A stretch of DNA of 64,000 nucleotides from Rhizobium albus (GTDB lineage: Bacteria; Pseudomonadota; Alphaproteobacteria; Rhizobiales; Rhizobiaceae): NCBI GenBank assembly GCA_030160035.1, contig BSNO01000001.1:620001-684000 (forward strand). The letters run 5' to 3'. A program made the position numbers and the translations under genes. Positions 19,295 through 27,336 of this stretch are shown here, one piece after another. Position 1 is the stretch's first letter, and each line of letters starts with the position of its first letter. The notes under the pieces are model-generated. The model ran no database searches. It was not told the origin of the DNA and saw only the letters and a list, made by a program, of their open reading frames with translations.

Positions 19295-19306
19295 GGCCCA
19301 AGGTCT
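19295..19306 (+). promoter_or_regulatory. Candidate operator GGCCCAAGGTCT
   Basis: Two mismatches to GGACCAAGGTCC. It lies 70 bp before the gspF start codon, a position where a regulator would act directly on the secretion operon promoter. Confidence 0.35.
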
Positions 19307-19375
19307 GATGCAGGGGCACACGCGTCAGCCATAGGGCCGAAAGGAGCTTCCACAGGCGAGCGGGCGCCAGGGAAC

Positions 19376-20578
19376 ATGCAGGGATTTCGATTCAAGGCAC
19401 TGACCCCGGACGGTCAGGTCGTCGAAGGCGTCGAACACGCCGTTTCACGCACCCAGGCGCTCGTCGCGCTCGAGGCGCGCTCGCTGGTTCCCGTGCTCGT
19501 TCAGGATGCCGTTGCGGATATTTCGGCGCCAAAGAATGCATCAACGCATGTCGCTCGGCGAGAGATCACCGATGCCACCGAACAACTGGCTTTGCTGTTG
19601 CGCGCCGGTGTTGCCCTCGACCAGGCGCTTGCCCTTGTCGCGCAAGGGGCAGCGCGCAGCTTAGCGCGGGTTCTCGATCAGATTGCCCGGTCCGTTTCGT
19701 CCGGTTCTGCCTTGTCGGAAGCGCTTGCACCCCATGCGGCGCATTTCGGATCCACCTATCTCGGTGTCGTTCGCGCTGCAGAACGGTCCGGCGCGATGGA
19801 GGCATCGCTCGAATTGCTCGTCGTCGAAAGGCGGCGGGTCGAGCGCCTGCGTGAGCGGCTGTTTGCATCGCTTGCGTATCCGGCCTTCCTGGCGGTGGCG
19901 GCCGTCGCCGTGCTTGCCTTTGTGCTTCTCTACGTGATCCCGCAGTTCAAATCGGCCCTGTCGGATCTCGAGATTGCAGCCGGTGGCCAGGCGTCGTTGG
20001 TCTTTGCGCTGTCGGATTTCGCGCTTGATCATCAAACAGCGCTGCTCGTGAGCGCAATACTTCTGTTGGTCGGAGCCTTGGCCGTCATGCGCAGTGCGGC
20101 TGCGGCCGACCTGTTCTTCGATGTGGCCGGTGTGTTGCCGGGTGCAAAGCGCATCCTCGAATATGAGCGGACGGCGAGCCTGACGGCGATCCTCGGGCTT
20201 CTGCTCGCGAGTGGTGCCGACCTTCCGTCTGCGCTTCGCCATGGTGGCGACGTTCTGCGCCAATCGCGCCATCGCCGGGATCTGGCGGAGGTGGTGCGCG
20301 CAGTGCGGGGCGGCATGCGGCTCAGCGCCGCGTTTTCGCGCAGTTCGATCATCGCCCCGGCGGCCGCACAGATGGTGAGGGTTGCGGAAGAAAGTGGCGA
20401 GCTTGCCGATGCGTGCGCGCGGGTTTCGAGCGTCTATCAAGCGATGCTCGACAAGGCGCTTGATCGAATGACGGCGGTTGCCGCACCGGTGCTGCTCCTG
20501 CTCGTCAGCGCGCTCATTGCCTGGATGATCGTCGCCGTCGTCGGCGCGCTCCTCAGCGTCAACGAGATCGTGCTATGA
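19376..20578 (+). CDS. gspF: Type II secretion inner-membrane platform protein GspF
   Basis: 400 aa. It shows the family's duplicated cytoplasmic four-helix domains, with EQLALLLRAGVALDQAL near residue 70 and RMVRVAEESGEL-like wording in the second copy, and three membrane segments (about 165-190, 222-240, 370-395). GspF couples the GspE ATPase to pseudopilus assembly. It is the first gene of a tight operon; its stop overlaps the gspG start by 4 nt (ATGA). The Shine-Dalgarno candidate AGGGA is very close to the ATG, so translation initiation may be weak. Leading with gspF instead of gspC-D-E is unusual. Confidence 0.92.
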   Translation: MQGFRFKALTPDGQVVEGVEHAVSRTQALVALEARSLVPVLVQDAVADISAPKNASTHVARREITDATEQLALLLRAGVALDQALALVAQGAARSLARVLDQIARSVSSGSALSEALAPHAAHFGSTYLGVVRAAERSGAMEASLELLVVERRRVERLRERLFASLAYPAFLAVAAVAVLAFVLLYVIPQFKSALSDLEIAAGGQASLVFALSDFALDHQTALLVSAILLLVGALAVMRSAAAADLFFDVAGVLPGAKRILEYERTASLTAILGLLLASGADLPSALRHGGDVLRQSRHRRDLAEVVRAVRGGMRLSAAFSRSSIIAPAAAQMVRVAEESGELADACARVSSVYQAMLDKALDRMTAVAAPVLLLLVSALIAWMIVAVVGALLSVNEIVL

Positions 20579-21036
20579 GCAACCGCAAGCATCCCACCGC
20601 CAAAGATCTTTACCTGGACGCCCAGCGAGGCACCCGGCGCGGCGAGGAAGGTTTCACGCTCGTCGAGCTTTTGGTCGTGCTCGTCATTCTCAGCCTGATC
20701 TCGGGCCTCGTCGCGCCAAGGGTGCTGGGCTATCTGACCGATGCGCGTGCGCGCTCGAGTGCGCTCCAAATGACGGCGCTGACGGCAGCGCTCGATCTCT
20801 TCTACCTCGATACCGGACGCTACCCGTCGGATGCCGAGGGTCTCGGCGCGCTGGTCAATGGCAACGGCATCGCCCGCTGGTCTGGTCCCTACATCCAGCA
20901 GGCTGCCATCCCGAGCGATCCTTGGGGCAACGCCTACGCCTACCGGGCAGAGCCGGGCGGGCGGTACCGCATCATCTCGTTCGGGCCGGATGGCGTAGAG
21001 GGGGGAGGCGACGATGCCGACAGCCAAACGCCCTGA
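20575..21036 (+). CDS. gspG: Major pseudopilin GspG
   Basis: 153 aa. A 26-residue leader ends at the prepilin peptidase site G^FTLVE, giving a mature N-terminal Phe and the conserved Glu at +5, followed by the hydrophobic assembly helix. The C-terminal part has the GspG pattern: SALQM, LDLFYLDTGRYPS, GPYI, IPSDPWGNAYAYR and an acidic GPDGVEGGGDDAD end that in family members binds calcium. It polymerises into the pseudopilus that pushes substrates through the secretin. Confidence 0.94.
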   Translation: MSNRKHPTAKDLYLDAQRGTRRGEEGFTLVELLVVLVILSLISGLVAPRVLGYLTDARARSSALQMTALTAALDLFYLDTGRYPSDAEGLGALVNGNGIARWSGPYIQQAAIPSDPWGNAYAYRAEPGGRYRIISFGPDGVEGGGDDADSQTP

Positions 21037-21469
21037 TGATGCAACGGCCGGCTACGCTCTTCTCGAAACGATGATCGCCATCGTCGTCTTCGCTTTGGCC
21101 GCAGCGCTCGTGGTACCACCGGCTCAGGCGCTCGTGGCATCGGCACGGCTCGAGCGCACGACGAGCGCCATCGTCTCGCTGCTGCGGGCGGATCGCAATT
21201 CCGCCCTGCGCAGCGGCTCGCCGGTTGCAACCACCACAGATACCGATGGGCTTTTTATCCGGTCCGACGCAAACGGGATCATCGTTCCCATACCGGATGG
21301 CGTGACCGTCAATATGCAGGCGCATCAGGGCGTGGTCTTCTATCCCGACGGGCGATCGTCTGGCGGAGTGTTTCGCCTGTCCCAGGCGCAGTCGCTCAAC
21401 GTCATCTCCATCGATGCCGCCACCTCCGCCATCAGGCTCAGTGCTCCCAATGCCGGGAGCGGCCGATGA
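21014..21469 (+). CDS. gspH: Minor pseudopilin GspH
   Basis: 151 aa. The cleavage site reads G^YALLE, with Tyr at +1 in place of Phe but Glu kept at +5, followed by a hydrophobic helix and a beta-rich C-terminal domain. It overlaps gspG by 23 nt. The GspH assignment rests on its position between gspG and gspI and on its size; sequence alone says only type IV pilin-like. Confidence 0.82.
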   Translation: MPTAKRPDDATAGYALLETMIAIVVFALAAALVVPPAQALVASARLERTTSAIVSLLRADRNSALRSGSPVATTTDTDGLFIRSDANGIIVPIPDGVTVNMQAHQGVVFYPDGRSSGGVFRLSQAQSLNVISIDAATSAIRLSAPNAGSGR

Positions 21470-21858
21470 GGACCCCAGCACGCGACAGCGAGGCCGGTTT
21501 CACGCTCATCGACAGCCTCGTTGCCGTCGCCACGCTCTCTGCCATGACTGCGCTTCTGCCGCAGGCGATCGTGACAGCGCGGCAGATGTCGAGCGAGACA
21601 GCGAGCCTGGTGAGCGCGCGGCTCGTTGCCGACAGCGTGCTGGCCGATCTGGCGCAAAGCTCGCCCCATGCGGGCCAGCAAACCGGTGCCACCGATGGTC
21701 ACAGCTGGCGCGTCGAAACAAAAATTCGCGAAGCCGGACTGACGTCAAGATCGGAGGACGGCACGTCGCCTGCGCTCTTCACCACGCGCATCAGCATTCA
21801 GGTGAGCGGCAACCGAACCCTTGTGGTCGAGCGTCTTTCCTATGGGGCGGTCAAATGA
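21466..21858 (+). CDS. gspI: Minor pseudopilin GspI
   Basis: 130 aa. Prepilin site G^FTLID, so the +5 acidic residue is Asp and not the near-universal Glu. The hydrophobic helix follows (SLVAVATLSAMTALLPQ). In the family GspI nucleates the pseudopilus tip with GspJ and GspK. It is linked to its neighbours by 4-nt ATGA overlaps on both sides. Confidence 0.82.
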   Translation: MRTPARDSEAGFTLIDSLVAVATLSAMTALLPQAIVTARQMSSETASLVSARLVADSVLADLAQSSPHAGQQTGATDGHSWRVETKIREAGLTSRSEDGTSPALFTTRISIQVSGNRTLVVERLSYGAVK

Positions 21859-22499
21859 GCGGCACCGTTTCCACAAGCAGGGAAGATGGCTTCGCGCTTC
21901 TGGAGGCGGTCGTCGTGCTGGCAATTACGGCGATGGTGTTCGTCGCGCTCGCGGTCTCGACCGGTCTCGTGGTGCGCAACGCAAAGGCCATGAGCGAGCG
22001 GACCAACCTTGCCGAAACGCTGATGGGTGGCCTGGAAGCATGGCGGCACGATGTTTCCGCGGCCTTTATCCCGGGCGACGTCAGCAACGGCCCGTCGATG
22101 ACAGGCAGCGCTGACGCCATGACGTTCGTTACAGCACGCTTTGGCATCGACGGCATCCCGGCGCGCGTCACATATCGAGCGCAAAGCACGCAGGTCGACC
22201 GCACGGTCGCGAACTACACCTCCGTCGCAGCCGGTCGAAGCCCGGCCGCAAGCGCCGAAGCGGTGCTTGATGGCCCCTGGCGCTTCCGCTTTGCCTATCG
22301 CGCCCGCCACGGCGAACGACGTTGGCTCGACAGCTGGACCCGCGCCAATGAATTGCCGGCGTTTGTGCGGCTGAGCGTCCTGACCGCGCAGGCGCCGCAA
22401 ACCATCATCGCCGAAGTCGTGGCGCCCATTCGCGCCAACCGGACCACTGTATGCCTCGATGCTTGCGTGGCCGTGCTTGACAGGACGAGCCGGCCATGA
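21855..22499 (+). CDS. gspJ: Minor pseudopilin GspJ
   Basis: 214 aa from the ATG that overlaps the gspI stop (ATGA). Prepilin site G^FALLE, then helix VVVLAITAMVFVALAV. The soluble domain includes the typical WRHDV near the start and a long beta-rich region. An in-frame upstream start at 21414 would put 147 unrelated residues before the leader and was rejected. It forms the tip complex with GspI and GspK. Confidence 0.85.
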   Translation: MSGTVSTSREDGFALLEAVVVLAITAMVFVALAVSTGLVVRNAKAMSERTNLAETLMGGLEAWRHDVSAAFIPGDVSNGPSMTGSADAMTFVTARFGIDGIPARVTYRAQSTQVDRTVANYTSVAAGRSPAASAEAVLDGPWRFRFAYRARHGERRWLDSWTRANELPAFVRLSVLTAQAPQTIIAEVVAPIRANRTTVCLDACVAVLDRTSRP

Positions 22500-23374
22500 C
22501 GCGCGCACTGGATGTTTCCGAAGCGAGACGGAACGACGCCGGATATGTGACCATATCGGTGCTGCTGGTCTGCTCGCTGCTTGCCACGGTTGCAGCCGGT
22601 CTTCTCATGACACCGCGGCCAACCCTTGGCCGTTCGCTGATCGACTTGCAGATGGTCGAGGTCGAAGCGCTGCTCGACAGCGGGCTCGACCTCGCAGCGT
22701 TTCGGCTGTTCGGGGCCGATAGCGGCGAAGAGAACTGGCAGTCCGGCGCGGAGACGATCGCGCTCGAGAATGGCCGCGTCGTGATCGAGGCGGTTGCGGA
22801 AACCGGTCGGGTCGATGTGAACTGGGCCGATGCGGATTTCCTGGCCAACCTCTATTCCGAGGTCGGCGCCACTTCCATGCCAGCGGCAAGTTTCGCCGAT
22901 CGGGTGCTGGCGCTGCGTTCCGTCGGCGATCCGCAAACGCACGTGTCGGGGGCGCTGACGACGATCGGTGATCTCGCAGCAATCGATGGGTTGGCGGCAA
23001 GCGATTTTGCGCTTCTTTCCCCCTATCTCACCGTGTTCGGTGGCATGGGGCAGGTTGATCCCTGGAGCGCGGACAGGCAGGTGCTTCGCGCGGTGCCGGA
23101 GATATCGCTGCGCGAGGTCGAGCGGATCCTCTCGGCGCGCCAGGCACGAAGCGCGACCGGCGACGAGACGATCCTCGAGATTGCCCGCGACCACGCCGAC
23201 TATCTGTCCACGCAAAAGCCGCAGCGGTTTCGCGTGACCGTCGACGCCTGGGCCGAAAACGGGCTGGCTGGTCGGGCCGAGGCCATCATTGAAGACGGAA
23301 CGGATCAAGACCCGTTCACAGTGCTTGCCTGGGCGCGGCGCCCGATCACTGACGCCGGACGGGGGGAACGTTGA
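22496..23374 (+). CDS. gspK: Tip pseudopilin GspK
   Basis: 292 aa. Prepilin-like site G^YVTIS without Glu at +5, as is normal for GspK, which caps the pseudopilus. The large domain has family wording: LLDSGLDLAAFRLFG, ETGRVDVNWAD, and a helix-hairpin-helix-like stretch before YLTVFGGMGQVDP. It overlaps gspJ by 4 nt and gspL by 1 nt. Confidence 0.88.
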   Translation: MTRALDVSEARRNDAGYVTISVLLVCSLLATVAAGLLMTPRPTLGRSLIDLQMVEVEALLDSGLDLAAFRLFGADSGEENWQSGAETIALENGRVVIEAVAETGRVDVNWADADFLANLYSEVGATSMPAASFADRVLALRSVGDPQTHVSGALTTIGDLAAIDGLAASDFALLSPYLTVFGGMGQVDPWSADRQVLRAVPEISLREVERILSARQARSATGDETILEIARDHADYLSTQKPQRFRVTVDAWAENGLAGRAEAIIEDGTDQDPFTVLAWARRPITDAGRGER

Positions 23375-24420
23375 TGCGCGCGCTCCTCTCTCCTGTGCAC
23401 CGCGTCTGGGCGCTTCTGGTCGACGAGGCCGCTGTATTGATCACACCAATGCATGAGCGTCGCTCGCGAAGCCGTCACGTCCTCACGCAGACGGCCGGTG
23501 GTTTCGTTCTGCAAAAGCGGCGCGGCCGTAAGCTGGTGACCGTGACGGAGGGATCTCTGGCGAGTATCGGTTCTGCCCTCAAGCGAACCGTCAAACAGCA
23601 GGCGCTCGATGTCGATGTTCGCCTTAGCGAGCGCATGGTGATGCGGCGCGTCGTGCAGTTGCCGCCGACGCCCCCCGAGCACATCCCGGCCGTTGTGGGG
23701 CTGCAGATCGAAAAGCTCAGCCCGTGGAACAGCGGCAGCGCGCTCCATGCGTTTCGGATCGAGCGGGACGGTGCGCAGGCGCCCGGCGCGCTGATGGTCC
23801 AGATCGCCATCACGGCGCGGAAGTTCTGGGAGCGGATGGAGAAGGACCTCGCCGCAGCCGGTCTGCGCGCGGCGACACTCGGGCCGGTTTCCGAAAGCCT
23901 GTCCGAGGGACCGCCGCTCGATCTGCTGGCCGATCCGCAGGCGCGTCACGCAAAAGCGCGGCGGAACGCGTCCGCTCTCCTTCTGCTCCTGCTTGCCGGA
24001 GCGCTCATCGGCAGCACGATCGCGTATCTGCAGGTCGCCGCTGCGGAGCGCGAACTGGTGGCTCGAGCGGCGCAGGCGGCCGAGCTTCGCACAGAGCTCG
24101 AAACACAAATGGCCGACAATGCGCCCGCTGAGGGTGCACAAAAATTGCTGCAGGCGAAATTGGCGGACGAACCGCTGGTGATTCTGCTCAACGCCTTGAG
24201 CGCGGCATTGCCGGATGGGACCTATCTCACGGCTTTCGAGGCGTCCGGAGCGGAAATCCGTCTTTCAGGTTATTCGGATGACGCGGGTGCGTTGATCCCG
24301 TTGCTTGAAAGCGAGCCCAATCTCGATCAGGTCCGCTTTGCCTCGTCCGTATTTGTTGATCGCGAAACGGGGTCGGAACGCTTTGAGGTCGTAGCCGTCC
24401 GGGCAGGAGACGCGTCATGA
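23374..24420 (+). CDS. gspL: Type II secretion protein GspL (actin-like fold plus ferredoxin-like domain)
   Basis: 348 aa. A cytoplasmic N-terminal half has the GspL/PilM-like RRVVQLPPTPPEHIPAVVGLQIEKLSPW, a single membrane segment lies near residues 205-225 and the C-terminal periplasmic domain is PilN/GspL-like. GspL holds GspE at the membrane. ATG 23374 overlaps the gspK stop by 1 nt and has GGGGGGAA upstream; TTG 23371 is an alternative one codon earlier. Confidence 0.8.
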   Translation: MRALLSPVHRVWALLVDEAAVLITPMHERRSRSRHVLTQTAGGFVLQKRRGRKLVTVTEGSLASIGSALKRTVKQQALDVDVRLSERMVMRRVVQLPPTPPEHIPAVVGLQIEKLSPWNSGSALHAFRIERDGAQAPGALMVQIAITARKFWERMEKDLAAAGLRAATLGPVSESLSEGPPLDLLADPQARHAKARRNASALLLLLLAGALIGSTIAYLQVAAAERELVARAAQAAELRTELETQMADNAPAEGAQKLLQAKLADEPLVILLNALSAALPDGTYLTAFEASGAEIRLSGYSDDAGALIPLLESEPNLDQVRFASSVFVDRETGSERFEVVAVRAGDAS

Positions 24421-24953
24421 GCCGCGCGCGCGCCGCTATGGTTGCCTGCCTGGCGCTGATGGCGATGGCACCAGTCGCTGCATTTCTCTGGGGCCAGGAT
24501 CGGCTCGCCGATCTGCGGCAAGAGACGGCGATCGTCGAAAACACGATTGCGGAGCTGCAACAGCGGCTGCAATCGAGCGCCGACGGGAATGACCGTTCAG
24601 CCGAAGCGATGCTTGTCGATTTCCACGTGGATGGGGCGACCGAGGCGGTCGCTGCCGCTGCTCTCCAGGCGCAGCTTGCGACGGTGGCGCGTGACGCTGG
24701 AATAGACATCGACGAGTTCGAGGTCATGCGCGCCCTCGACACGGACATCCAGGCGGAAGCCGAACCGGGCATCCGGCTTCGGCTGGCGTTCAAGGCCGAG
24801 AACCATGCCTTTCAGGAGATGCTCTACGCGATCGAACAGGGTCGGCCGGCCATGCGCGTCCAGTCGCTGCGGCTGGCGACGTTCGATGCCGACGAGGCGC
24901 CGATCCTCAATGCCGATCTGGTCGTGGAAGCCTATCGGAGGCTGGAGCCATGA
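24417..24953 (+). CDS. gspM: Type II secretion protein GspM
   Basis: 178 aa with one N-terminal membrane segment (about 7-25), a short coiled coil (LRQETAIVENTIAELQQRLQ) and a ferredoxin-like periplasmic domain. This is the GspM/PilO plan, and GspM pairs with GspL. The call depends partly on its position after gspL; sequence conservation in this family is low. 4-nt overlaps on both sides. Confidence 0.72.
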   Translation: MSRARAAMVACLALMAMAPVAAFLWGQDRLADLRQETAIVENTIAELQQRLQSSADGNDRSAEAMLVDFHVDGATEAVAAAALQAQLATVARDAGIDIDEFEVMRALDTDIQAEAEPGIRLRLAFKAENHAFQEMLYAIEQGRPAMRVQSLRLATFDADEAPILNADLVVEAYRRLEP

Positions 24954-25411
24954 CGCGCCGCATTCTTGAGCCAGTCATCGCCCTGATCTGCTCCGTCATG
25001 GTCTGGACGGCTGCGATGGCCGATGGCGCGGGGGAAACCGCTGCTGGAGCACCCTTCTTTCCGCAGATGTCGCTTGAGGCGATGACGGCCATGCGGGAGC
25101 GGCCGCTGTTTGCACCTTCCCGGCGACCCCCCGCGCCACCACCACCTGCCATCGTTCAGCCGGTTGCCATTGCCGAACCCATGGCGCCACCACCTGCGCC
25201 GCCATTGCCGGAGCCTGCCGTGCGGCTGATCGGCGTCACGATCGGGAACGACGCAGGCTTTGCGATCATCGAGCACCAGCCAACGGGCGAGGTGCTGCGG
25301 ATGAAGGATGGCGCCTTGCTCGATCGCTGGGTGCTGTCGGTCGTCGATGCGCGCACCATCGCCTTCGAGCATGAGGGGAGGCGCGCGGTCTATGCCCTGT
25401 TTCAGCGATAG
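24950..25411 (+). CDS. GspC/GspN-like periplasmic protein
   Basis: 153 aa: an N-terminal hydrophobic segment (about 8-24), an MTAMRERPLFAPSRRP motif, a proline-rich linker and a C-terminal small beta domain (RLIGVTIGNDAGFAIIEH ... LLDRWVLSVVDARTIAFEHEG) resembling the homology region of GspC that contacts the secretin. It lacks a PDZ domain. It is the last gene of the forward run and converges with gspE, 19 bp apart. It probably replaces GspC as the bridge between the inner platform and GspD. Confidence 0.65.
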   Translation: MTRRILEPVIALICSVMVWTAAMADGAGETAAGAPFFPQMSLEAMTAMRERPLFAPSRRPPAPPPPAIVQPVAIAEPMAPPPAPPLPEPAVRLIGVTIGNDAGFAIIEHQPTGEVLRMKDGALLDRWVLSVVDARTIAFEHEGRRAVYALFQR

Positions 25412-25430
25412 GCGCGAACCATGCCGTGCT

Positions 25431-27128
25431 TCAGATGGTGGCTTTCAGCAGCTCGTCGACGCTCGTCTGGCCGGCACACACTTTGGCATAGCCATCCTGC
25501 AGCATGGTGATCATCCCGCTCGACACGGCCGCGGCTTCGATGTCGCCGGCGGAGCGACCCGCTCGGACCATGCCGCGCAGGGGCTCGTCCATGCTGAGTA
25601 CCTCGAAAATGCCGATCCGTCCGCGGTAGCCGGTCTGTGCGCACTGGCTGCAGCCTTCGGCGCGGTAGATGATTGCATCGCCCTTCGTCGTCAGACGTCC
25701 GCTGTCGGCAAAGGGCTTGAGGGCTTGCCCGGCATTCTCGTCGACCGTCCGGCAATGCGGGCAGAGTTGCCTCACGAGGCGTTGGCCGACGACGCATCTG
25801 AGCGTCGCGTTGATCAGGAACGGCTCGACGCCGAGATCCACCAGTCGCGTCACGGCGTCGGCGGCGCTGTTGGTGTGCAGCGTCGTCAACAGCAGATGGC
25901 CAGTCAGTGCGGCCTGTATGCCGACGGCCGCCGTCTCGCCATCGCGCATCTCGCCGACCATCAGAATATCCGGGTCGTGGCGCAGGAAAGCGCGCAGCGC
26001 CGTGGCGAAATCCAGCGCGATGCCCGGCCGAACCTGGGTCTGGCTGATGCCGGGGATCTGGTATTCGATCGGATCTTCGACCGTCATGATCTTGCGGTCG
26101 GATCGGTTCAGCGCGGCGAGCGCCGCCGTCAGGGTCGTCGTCTTGCCGCTGCCTGTCGGACCCGTCACCACGATCATGCCATGCGGTTGCTCGAGATGCG
26201 CGCTGAAGCGCGCGAGGTCGTCGGGTGCCATGCCAAGCCGGGCGAGATCAAGCGCGTGGGCTCCGCGCGCCAGAAGTCGCATGACGAGGCTTTCGCCGTG
26301 AAGGGCAGGGGCCGTGGCCACGCGAATGTCGGTTTCAAGCGTGCCGATGCGCATCCGGGCGCGTCCATCCTGTGGCAGGCGGCGTTCGGCAATATTGAGA
26401 CCCGACAGGATCTTCACGCGCGAGATGATGCCGCGCGCGGTTTCCTCCGAGACGCGCTCATGCAGACGCAGCACACCGTCGACGCGCAAGCGGATGCGTG
26501 CGCCGGATTGCTCCATCTCGACATGGATATCGGTTGCACCCGCGATCAGAGCCGCTTCCACGAGCCCGTCGACCGCGGTGACGATCGGCGCATCGCTTGC
26601 GAGGTCTTGCAGCCGCTCTATCTCGCCTTCGCCGATGGGCGCCGGACGTTCCACCGCTGCGGCTGTTCCAGCGTGGCGGCGCTCGGACGTCGCCTCATCG
26701 AAACGGGCAGCGAGCGCATCGAAGGACGCGACAACCAACGGCACATCTTCGCCCATGGCAAGCTGAAGGACAGCGATGTCTTCGGTGCGGGTCGGGTCGG
26801 CGGTCGCAATGGCGACGGTGCCGTTCAATCGGCAGGGAAAGAGCCAGTTGCCGCGCAGGAAGCGGATCGACAGGCCTTCCAGCAGATCCGGATCATAGGC
26901 GATCGACTGGTCATCGGCACGCTGCAATCCGTGGAAGGCGGCGATGGCATCCGCAAGGCGCGGCGCGGGTATCAAGGCTGCGTCGTGCAGATCGCCGTAA
27001 GACGTGCGTCCAGCCTGGCGAAGGTTTCCCAGAATAGGCTCGTTGCCGGACAGGTATCCGTTCTTTTGCAGGAACGCGATAAAGGGCACCGGATCCCTGA
27101 TTTGAGCATCTGTAACGAAAGCATCCAT
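25431..27128 (-). CDS. gspE: Type II secretion ATPase GspE
   Basis: 565 aa cytoplasmic ATPase. Motifs: Walker A GPTGSGKT (323-330), an Asp box (MTVEDPIEYQI), Walker B-like DILMVGEMRD, a His box (LLLTTLHTNSAADA) and a tetracysteine zinc site (CPHC ... CSQC). A GspE N-terminal domain precedes it. It drives pseudopilus extension with GspF and GspL. The gene is on the strand opposite to the rest of the operon and diverges from gspD, so its expression is separately set. Confidence 0.94.
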   Translation of the reverse strand: MDAFVTDAQIRDPVPFIAFLQKNGYLSGNEPILGNLRQAGRTSYGDLHDAALIPAPRLADAIAAFHGLQRADDQSIAYDPDLLEGLSIRFLRGNWLFPCRLNGTVAIATADPTRTEDIAVLQLAMGEDVPLVVASFDALAARFDEATSERRHAGTAAAVERPAPIGEGEIERLQDLASDAPIVTAVDGLVEAALIAGATDIHVEMEQSGARIRLRVDGVLRLHERVSEETARGIISRVKILSGLNIAERRLPQDGRARMRIGTLETDIRVATAPALHGESLVMRLLARGAHALDLARLGMAPDDLARFSAHLEQPHGMIVVTGPTGSGKTTTLTAALAALNRSDRKIMTVEDPIEYQIPGISQTQVRPGIALDFATALRAFLRHDPDILMVGEMRDGETAAVGIQAALTGHLLLTTLHTNSAADAVTRLVDLGVEPFLINATLRCVVGQRLVRQLCPHCRTVDENAGQALKPFADSGRLTTKGDAIIYRAEGCSQCAQTGYRGRIGIFEVLSMDEPLRGMVRAGRSAGDIEAAAVSSGMITMLQDGYAKVCAGQTSVDELLKATI

Positions 27129-27336
27129 GTGGATTTTCTAACGCCTTGCCGAGGGAAGCTGCATCGAGCCCATGGCTTATTGCAGGCTTTGACAATACCA
27201 TTACGGCACTCGCCTTACGAATCAGTTTTCGGAAAAGTCGAGAGCGCGTTTTCTGTTCGGGGACGGTCAACGCTCGGGGTGCTTGCTTCGGCAATACATG
27301 CGCGGCGCGGCCGGTGGTGGGCCAGGAGGAACGGCG
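27129..27336. promoter_or_regulatory. Divergent gspE / gspD control region
   Basis: 208 bp non-coding. It contains the strong Shine-Dalgarno AGGAGG (27324-27329) for gspD. No copy of the CCAAGGTC motif was seen, so gspE and gspD may not share the control proposed for gspF-N. Confidence 0.5.

Larger units (their letters stand above)
19040..19375. promoter_or_regulatory. Divergent control region, multicopper oxidase / type II secretion operon
   Basis: 336 bp without a gene. The half next to the oxidase is strikingly AT-rich (19065-19155) compared with the rest of the window. Three related elements with CCAAGGTC-like cores lie at 19153, 19174 and 19295. Both divergent operons could be controlled from here. 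Confidence 0.6.
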
